DNA of 11,705 nucleotides, from positions 1-11,705 of the forward strand of contig BEIB01000023.1 of the NCBI GenBank assembly GCA_002898615.1. Reading direction: 5' to 3'. Each line of letters begins with the position of its first letter. Within the stretch, counting starts at the first letter, position 1. Below are positions 7,315 to 11,705 of the stretch, piece after piece. The notes below the pieces were generated by a model, which had not been told where the DNA came from, did no database searches, and worked only from the letters and a program-made list of their open reading frames with translations. The position numbers and the translations under genes are program-made. The stretch comes from a bacterium HR25 (GTDB taxonomy: Bacteria; Chloroflexota; Dehalococcoidia; SM23-28-2; HRbin24).

Positions 7315-8598
7315 CTCTTTCCACCTCCATTCCCTGACCAGCGTTTGGATGCGCTCCACCACCGCCCCGTAGAGGCGGAGCTGGCGCCGTGGACGGGGCA
7401 GGAAGCCACGGGCGAAAGCGGGGAAGCTGTCGGTGAGGAGCCCCTGGGACATGGCCTCCCGCATCTCGGCTTGCTCTTCGTAGAGGGGCCTGCCCTTATC
7501 GTCCATGAGCCCCACCTGAGTGAAGATGTGGGCATAAGGCTGGACGCCCTCCTCTACCAGACGCACCAGCAGGTGGAGGATGGGCTCGTCCAGTACCAGG
7601 TCGTGGGCGGTGACGTTCTTCATGCGGCCCTGGGGCATGGTGACGAAGAGCCATCCCTGGGGGACCGTCCGCCGGGCGGCCTCGAACAGGCCAGCGAAGT
7701 CCAGACCCCGCTGCCCTACCTCCCACAGGGAACGCTCCAAGAAAGCAGCGAGGAGGGAGAAGCGCCCCTCGGCCACCGGTCGCTCCTCGGTGGCGCCCTC
7801 CTGCTCAGGGACTGCATCCCCCTCCTCGTCTTCGCGCGGAGCCCTGTCCGACGAGAGGCGGAAGTAAACGTTGGTCCGCCGCCTGCGCTCCTGGCGAAGG
7901 CTGTGGCGATAGCCGTTCTTCTGCTCGTGCAAAGCAGCGAGGTCGGGGCTGACAGGGGCCGGGATCACTGCCACGGCGGTGTCCCGGTTACGGCCGAGGT
8001 CGCAGAGGTAGAGCAGGGCATCGTCGGCCCAGGCCAGGGCGCCCAGCAGGTAGCAGCGGGGGCAGACGTCCACGTTGGTGGGCCGTCCCCTATAGGCCTC
8101 GCCCGTCCAGCGGGTGCGCGCCCCTGAGAAGGCCCTGTTCTTGGTCACGAGAGGGTAGACGGACAAGGTGAGGGTCTGCGGGTTGGCGCCCACCGCCGCG
8201 CCGCACAGCGGGCACGGCCGACCTCCACCGCCACCATCGCCTAAAGCGTCCTGGAGAAGGCCTCTCCTCTTGGCCGGGTCGGCCAGATAGGGCGCCGGCC
8301 GCTGCCCCGGCGGCTGCTGGTTGAAGCCTATGAAAGGAAGGATGATGGAGCGGCGCTGTCCGTCACGCTCTGTGGTGTAGAAGAGGTTGCCCTCTGCCCG
8401 GCGACCGATGGCCTCATCCAGGAGAGGCACGAGACGAGAGGGGTCTGCGACCTCCACCAGCAGGCCATCGCTCTGCCAGCGGACAGTCAGCAGGCCCGGG
8501 AACTGGCGGGAAGCTTCTTCAAGGACGCAGCCCAGTACCTCCAGGCCGTTGTCCAGCCAGGGGTCATGGCGTAGGGGCCACAATACGCCAGGCATCAT
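6970..8598 (-). CDS. cas8: Type I-B Cascade large subunit Cas8 (Cst1-like, CXXC...CXXC)
   Basis: Cas8 is the large subunit that recognises the PAM and recruits Cas3. The family is very divergent, so this call rests on a zinc-finger signature plus gene order. Cys129-x-x-Cys132 (CPLC) and Cys179-x-x-Cys182 (CPRC) form the CXXC...CXXC pattern of the Cst1 group, and the gene lies directly before cas7-cas5-cas3. Length is 542 residues. A charged, low-complexity stretch at about 235-285 is probably a flexible linker. ATG 8598 is preceded by GGAGG (8608-8604) lying inside the last codons of the CARF-RelE gene, which ends two bases before the start. The last 114 residues are helical in character and probably also made separately as Cas11. 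An exact label (Cas8a1/Cst1 or Cas8b) would need profile searches. Confidence 0.85.
   Translation of the reverse strand: MMPGVLWPLRHDPWLDNGLEVLGCVLEEASRQFPGLLTVRWQSDGLLVEVADPSRLVPLLDEAIGRRAEGNLFYTTERDGQRRSIILPFIGFNQQPPGQRPAPYLADPAKRRGLLQDALGDGGGGGRPCPLCGAAVGANPQTLTLSVYPLVTKNRAFSGARTRWTGEAYRGRPTNVDVCPRCYLLGALAWADDALLYLCDLGRNRDTAVAVIPAPVSPDLAALHEQKNGYRHSLRQERRRRTNVYFRLSSDRAPREDEEGDAVPEQEGATEERPVAEGRFSLLAAFLERSLWEVGQRGLDFAGLFEAARRTVPQGWLFVTMPQGRMKNVTAHDLVLDEPILHLLVRLVEEGVQPYAHIFTQVGLMDDKGRPLYEEQAEMREAMSQGLLTDSFPAFARGFLPRPRRQLRLYGAVVERIQTLVREWRWKEMQEHLETVRKAGYALAEIAASRRQPVVLYGLERVRSRSDLLVVLKEAVHRLIGLSADDMRYISVAALEELVQLLNRDEVPFEDLKNTLFVFAGVAYARKTMAQSRGQQGGEANA
7322..7328 (-). promoter_or_regulatory. 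Internal Shine-Dalgarno for Cas11 within cas8
   Basis: GGAGGTG on the - strand is complementary to the 16S rRNA 3' end over all seven bases and lies seven bases before the in-frame ATG at 7314. It sits far inside cas8, where a site of this strength and spacing serves no purpose for the full-length protein. Confidence 0.7.
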
Positions 8599-8600
8599 CC

Positions 8601-9647
8601 CTACCTCCAGGGGGTGAAGCCGCTGTAGTCCGCCCGGCGGCGTCCCCTCCTGAGGACTCGCTCATAGTCGTCGTGGCGGAGCACCTCCAGGACGCGCAGG
8701 GAGCCATCCCCGTCCTCGTAGAAGCAGAGGCGCCAGCCGATGCGGCCCCCGGGCGCCGTCAGGAAGTCGACATTCTCCGGGTGACGGGCATTGCTCCGGC
8801 GCCAGTCGGGCAGGCGGAGCTTCTCCAGCAGATCATCGACCTGAGAGCGGTCGGCGCCCCTCAGAGAGTCGTAGGCGGATCTGGCCCGGGACGACAGATA
8901 GACCGGCACCCTCTCGGCCTCGGCCCAGCGCTCCTCGAAGGCCCGGAAGAGGGCCAGCCCCGCCGGCGACAGCTCTACCTGGTCGCCGTCCTCGCTGGAG
9001 AGGAGGAGGCGCAGCTCCTCGGGACGGCCCTGGAGGCGCTGCTCCACCTCGCGGGCCGGACGCGGGCCGCCCTCCTCCAGCCAGCGGAGAAGGTCGCGGT
9101 GCTCAGCCAGCAGGGCGTAGTCCCAGGAGACGGGCACGGGTGGCAGGTCTATGATCTGGTCGAAGCGCTCGTGCAGGTAGTAGACCGGCACCCGGAAGAG
9201 GAGACCTACCAGGCTGGCATAGGCGATCTCCGCTTTGAAACCGCCCGTGGCATTGATGACCACCTCTCTCTCCAAGCGCTTCTCCCCCTCCACCAGCTCC
9301 ACCAGCTTGGAGACCAGGGAGCGAAGGCCCCGCATCCTGAAGCGGGCCTCCTCATAGGTCAGACCCGGCACCTCCTCGATGCGGCAGCGGCTGGGGCCGT
9401 ACAGCTCCCGCAGGGCCCCGGCGCAGAGGCGGCCCTCCTCCGTGGACGAGGCCAGAAACACCAGCCGGTCGTCCTCCCGCAGGAGATGAGACAGGGAGTT
9501 GGTCTCGGCGCTGGCCTCCCTGGGCGATGTCTGCCTCAGATACCACGCCAGCTCCTTCGCCGAGGCCGGCGACTTCCCGTTGTTGTGCCGGGCGAAGTTG
9601 CTGATCGCCGATGTGCCTACCGTCACCAGGACTGTCCGCATTGGCAT
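8601..9647 (-). CDS. cami1: CARF-RelE fusion toxin, Cami1-like
   Basis: This 348-residue protein joins a cyclic-oligoadenylate sensor to a ribosome-dependent mRNase. The N-terminal CARF domain (about 1-170) has the nucleotide-binding loop VTVGTSAISN (8-17) and the second ligand loop NATGGFKAE (132-140), typical of the APE2256/TIGR02619 CARF group. A winged-helix-like linker covers about 178-242. The C-terminal region (about 245-348) reads as a RelE/ParE fold: two helices, then RIGWRLCFY (302-310), LRVLEVLRHDDY (317-328), and a basic tail. Arg324 and Tyr328 align by eye with RelE catalytic positions. The same architecture defines Cami1, a type III effector that cuts mRNA on the ribosome. ATG 9647 is chosen over GTG 9653 because GAGGAG sits five bases upstream. 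The gene ends two bases before cas8, so it is coupled to a type I, not type III, effector gene. Confidence 0.82.
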   Translation of the reverse strand: MPMRTVLVTVGTSAISNFARHNNGKSPASAKELAWYLRQTSPREASAETNSLSHLLREDDRLVFLASSTEEGRLCAGALRELYGPSRCRIEEVPGLTYEEARFRMRGLRSLVSKLVELVEGEKRLEREVVINATGGFKAEIAYASLVGLLFRVPVYYLHERFDQIIDLPPVPVSWDYALLAEHRDLLRWLEEGGPRPAREVEQRLQGRPEELRLLLSSEDGDQVELSPAGLALFRAFEERWAEAERVPVYLSSRARSAYDSLRGADRSQVDDLLEKLRLPDWRRSNARHPENVDFLTAPGGRIGWRLCFYEDGDGSLRVLEVLRHDDYERVLRRGRRRADYSGFTPWR

Positions 9648-9787
9648 CCTCACTCCTCTCCGGGACCGACGCTACCTCTTGCACCTACGTTCCGTTCTCC
9701 AAGCTACCGCTCGCGGCGGAGGCCCGCATGAGCAGACCGGCCCGTTTCGCCTTGGGCAGGACGACCTAGCGACGCCTCTACCGAAAC
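9648..9787. other. Intergenic gap between the HEPN and RelE effector genes
   Basis: This 140-base stretch is the longest gap inside the gene string, and the only place with room for a promoter driving the CARF-RelE gene and the cas operon. On the - strand, GGTAGC occurs twice and GAACG is present as a tandem pair. I see no convincing -35/-10 pair and no hairpin with a T-run. The ribosome binding site of the CARF-RelE gene (GAGAGGAG) lies at its left edge. Confidence 0.5.
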
Positions 9788-11026
9788 CTATTCCCGTCGG
9801 GACGGTGATTCGGCGACCAGCCAGGGAAACTGAAGGGCCCGCACCCGCTCGTCGATGTCCGGCACCTCGTCCCTGACCAGGGCCAGGAGGGAGTAGAGGA
9901 AGCCTTCAGCCGCCTCCCTGCCGACAGGTTTCTGGCCGTGGGCCAGGATACTGTCGTTGCGCTGGGACAGGTAGCGCCGCACCGTCTCGTAGAACCGCTG
10001 GCCCAGGCGCTCACCGTAGGCCTCCAGCACCCGGTAGGCCCTCTCCAGCCCGACGCGCGCTCGCCCCTCGGCGTCGGTCTGGGCCAGGGAGCGGGCTGCT
10101 TCGGGGAGCCGGTCCAGGTCCAGGTCGCCGGTCCGCTGACGATAGCGCTCCCAGAGGACCATCTGGGCCAGCATCTCGGCGGCCCGGTAGAGACGGGCCA
10201 CGGCATCGTCCCAGCGCCCCTCCAGCAGCCGACGCTGGGCGTTGGCGATGAGGTCCGCCAGGAGGTCTGACGTGGGGACGTCCATGTACGCAGCGTCACC
10301 TATGGGTTTCAGCCGCTGGACCGTCCGGCGGTCGGGGAGGAGGTCGGGGGGCGCGGGAGCGTCCCGCAGGCTCTGGAAGCGGTCCACAGCCTCGTGGTGG
10401 CGGAAGCGGTCCCAGAACTCATAGGCCCGGGCCAGCGTCAGCAGGGCGTCCCGTCGCTGCCGGTCATCGTACAGCAACAGGTGGACGTTGACGGCCTCGC
10501 AGACCCTCTGGGCGGTGTCGAACTGCAACCGCCGGATCAGCTCCTCGGTCAGGCGCAGGTCGTCCAGGGCCAACACGGCGGCTGGCGGAGTCACCAGGAA
10601 GCGCTCCGTCCCGCTGACGACGACGCCCGTGTCCCTCTCCCCGGCTATGTAACGCAGGCTTCCACAGCGCAGGGCCACCGCCGCCAGGGCCAGCCCCGCC
10701 GTCATCGACTTCGTCCCCGATGTGTAGTCGGCGGTGACCTGGTCTGGCTGCAGGCCCTCGCCCAGGAGCCAGCGGATGGCCTTGATGCAGGCCTGGAACG
10801 CCTCACCGATGTCGTCGGCGGAGGCGAGGGGCACCTCGTGCCACCTTTCGACGCCCGACACCTGCTCCCGCACCCGCCGGGCCACAGGCGCGCTCTCTTC
10901 GGTGATGACCAAGACTACCCTGTCCGGGTTCGCCTCGCGAACGCTCCTGGCCAGGGGGGCCGACATGTCGACGTCAGGACGCGTCCCGGTGCCGACGGTC
11001 AGTACCATGCCCCTTCTCGGCGTCAT
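9788..11026 (-). CDS. CARF-HEPN ribonuclease, Cas02710 family (Csm6/Csx1-like)
   Basis: Members of this group are RNases activated by cyclic oligoadenylate. The 412-residue protein starts with a CARF domain (about 7-150): VLTVGTGTRPD (8-18) carries the first ligand loop, and DYTSGTKSMTAGLALAA (100-116) is the family's signature second loop. A helical region (about 155-290) follows. The C-terminal HEPN domain has the catalytic motif at Arg356-Asn357 to His363 (RNDSILAH), an R-X6-H spacing within the usual R-X4-6-H range. The start at ATG 11026 is chosen because GGAGGG lies five bases before it. The open frame extends back to GTG 11077 with no matching site. A 37-base gap separates it from the CARF-LuxR gene, and 140 bases separate it from the CARF-RelE gene. 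Nothing suggests decay. Confidence 0.9.
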   Translation of the reverse strand: MTPRRGMVLTVGTGTRPDVDMSAPLARSVREANPDRVVLVITEESAPVARRVREQVSGVERWHEVPLASADDIGEAFQACIKAIRWLLGEGLQPDQVTADYTSGTKSMTAGLALAAVALRCGSLRYIAGERDTGVVVSGTERFLVTPPAAVLALDDLRLTEELIRRLQFDTAQRVCEAVNVHLLLYDDRQRRDALLTLARAYEFWDRFRHHEAVDRFQSLRDAPAPPDLLPDRRTVQRLKPIGDAAYMDVPTSDLLADLIANAQRRLLEGRWDDAVARLYRAAEMLAQMVLWERYRQRTGDLDLDRLPEAARSLAQTDAEGRARVGLERAYRVLEAYGERLGQRFYETVRRYLSQRNDSILAHGQKPVGREAAEGFLYSLLALVRDEVPDIDERVRALQFPWLVAESPSRRE

Positions 11027-11063
11027 GGTCGCCCTCCGGATATTCAGCGATCGCTTCCCCCGC

Positions 11064-11705
11064 TCATTGCCGCGCACGGGCAGGAGAGCCCGCGCCAGTG
11101 GGGACGTCCTCGCCTGTGACGTCGGGCGAGGAGGCGAGGTCGCTCACCAGGCGCTCCCGCACCCTGGCGCCCTCCGGCAGCCCCAGAGAGGAGCGGTACT
11201 TCTCGTATATGGACTGGAGCTGGTTGGCTATGGTCTTGGGCGAGCGGCGGAGGCGCCGGGCCAGCTCCTGGTTGCTGCCGCCGTGGCGGGTCAGGGCCAG
11301 CGCCACCCGCCGCTCCGCCGCCGTGAGCTGGCTCCAGAACCCCCGGAGGATCTGGCGCCGCGTCTGGTCCTGCATCTCTCGCTGCCGCTGGATAGCCCGG
11401 TAGGGGTCGTCCCACAGGAGCAACTCGGAGATGGTGGAGGGGAGGAGGCTCCAGCGGAGGACGGGCACGGGCACCAGCACCACCTGAGAGAGAGCGGCGT
11501 GCATCTCGCGGGAGCGGAGAAGCTCGGGCGGCGATAGCAGGTGCCAGACGTGGTCACCCTCCCCCAGGAGGAGCTGCGCCACCACCATGCCATAGGCGGC
11601 CATCACCTTCCTGCCACCGGCGATGCACAGGTGCACCCGGCGTCGCTCTCGCTTCAGGGCGGCCACCTCACGGTAGAGGACGCGCAGGAGGAGGGCGGCC
11701 TCCTC
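11064..11705 (-). CDS. CARF (Cas_NE0113-like)-LuxR HTH fusion, 5' end missing
   Basis: The frame is open to the window edge, so the first part of the gene, including the first CARF ligand loop, is missing; 213 residues are visible. Visible residues 1-110 match the second half of a CARF domain of the Cas_NE0113 kind. The key motif is VHLCIAGGRKVMAAYGMVVA (24-43), followed by a HVWHLLSPPELL segment. Residues 126-175 form a clear LuxR/GerE-type helix-turn-helix: LTAAERR, then SNQELARRLRRSPKTIANQL with the recognition helix, then IYEKYRSSLGL. A disordered tail follows. The likely role is a transcription factor that senses cyclic oligoadenylate or a related ligand and controls nearby genes. That role is inferred; the domain order is read directly. 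It is the first visible gene of the string. Confidence 0.83.
   Translation of the reverse strand, partial: EEAALLLRVLYREVAALKRERRRVHLCIAGGRKVMAAYGMVVAQLLLGEGDHVWHLLSPPELLRSREMHAALSQVVLVPVPVLRWSLLPSTISELLLWDDPYRAIQRQREMQDQTRRQILRGFWSQLTAAERRVALALTRHGGSNQELARRLRRSPKTIANQLQSIYEKYRSSLGLPEGARVRERLVSDLASSPDVTGEDVPTGAGSPARARQ

Noticed and set aside
7303..8127. A 274-codon + strand open frame opposite cas8
   Set aside because: It has no ribosome binding site or domain, and it covers the cas8 CXXC region that is clearly coding on the other strand.
2841..8598. Calling the locus type I-A because of the Cst1-like large subunit
   Set aside because: The HD nuclease and helicase are fused in one Cas3, there is no csa5 gene, and the gene order is that of type I-B.
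8673..9731. A 352-codon open frame on the + strand opposite the CARF-RelE gene
   Set aside because: The - strand frame has clear CARF and RelE-like motifs. The + strand product is Leu/Gln/Gly-rich with no domain, which is typical of an antisense shadow at high GC.
10394..11537. Overlapping + strand open frames of 241 and 267 codons at the right end
   Set aside because: They lie opposite the Cas02710 and CARF-LuxR genes, both with strong family motifs, and they show no domains of their own.

Overview
The window is GC-rich and almost entirely coding. It holds one tRNA gene on the + strand at the left end, followed by about 11.4 kb of genes that all run on the - strand, right to left. The dense packing, GTG starts, frequent AGG arginine codons and strong GGAGG-type ribosome binding sites suggest a high-GC, possibly thermophilic, bacterium. 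I cannot place the lineage from the sequence alone.

Reading in the direction of transcription, the right part (11705 down to 8601) encodes three different CARF-domain proteins. The first is a CARF protein of the Cas_NE0113 type with a LuxR-type helix-turn-helix at its C-terminus; its 5' end lies outside the window. The second is a CARF-HEPN ribonuclease of the Cas02710 (Csm6/Csx1-like) family. The third is a CARF-RelE fusion with the architecture of Cami1. Proteins of these families are normally switched on by the cyclic oligoadenylates made by the Cas10 subunit of type III CRISPR complexes.

The middle and left part (8598 down to 255) is a complete type I-B-like CRISPR-Cas operon: cas8 (CXXC...CXXC, Cst1-like), cas7 (Cst2/DevR-like), cas5, cas3 (HD nuclease fused to helicase), cas4, cas1, cas6 and cas2. 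Genes overlap or lie within a few bases of each other, apart from a 27-base gap before cas4. An in-frame internal ATG in cas8, preceded by a near-ideal Shine-Dalgarno sequence, very probably produces a separate Cas11 small subunit of 114 residues. cas6 is unusually placed between cas1 and cas2.

The combined logic is an interference complex (Cas8-Cas11-Cas7-Cas5-Cas6) that recruits Cas3, an adaptation module (Cas4-Cas1-Cas2), and a battery of second-messenger-controlled proteins that could cleave RNA, stop translation and change transcription. The CARF-RelE gene ends two bases before the cas8 start, so the ribosome-targeting toxin and the type I effector appear translationally linked. No cas10 and no CRISPR array are inside the window. 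A signalling polymerase, if present, must lie to the right of the window or elsewhere in the genome.

Between cas2 and tRNA-Ser(CGA) there is a 155-base convergent spacer. It contains one stretch resembling a CRISPR repeat, possibly a relic, and two weak hairpins. The tRNA may mark the edge of the defence island.
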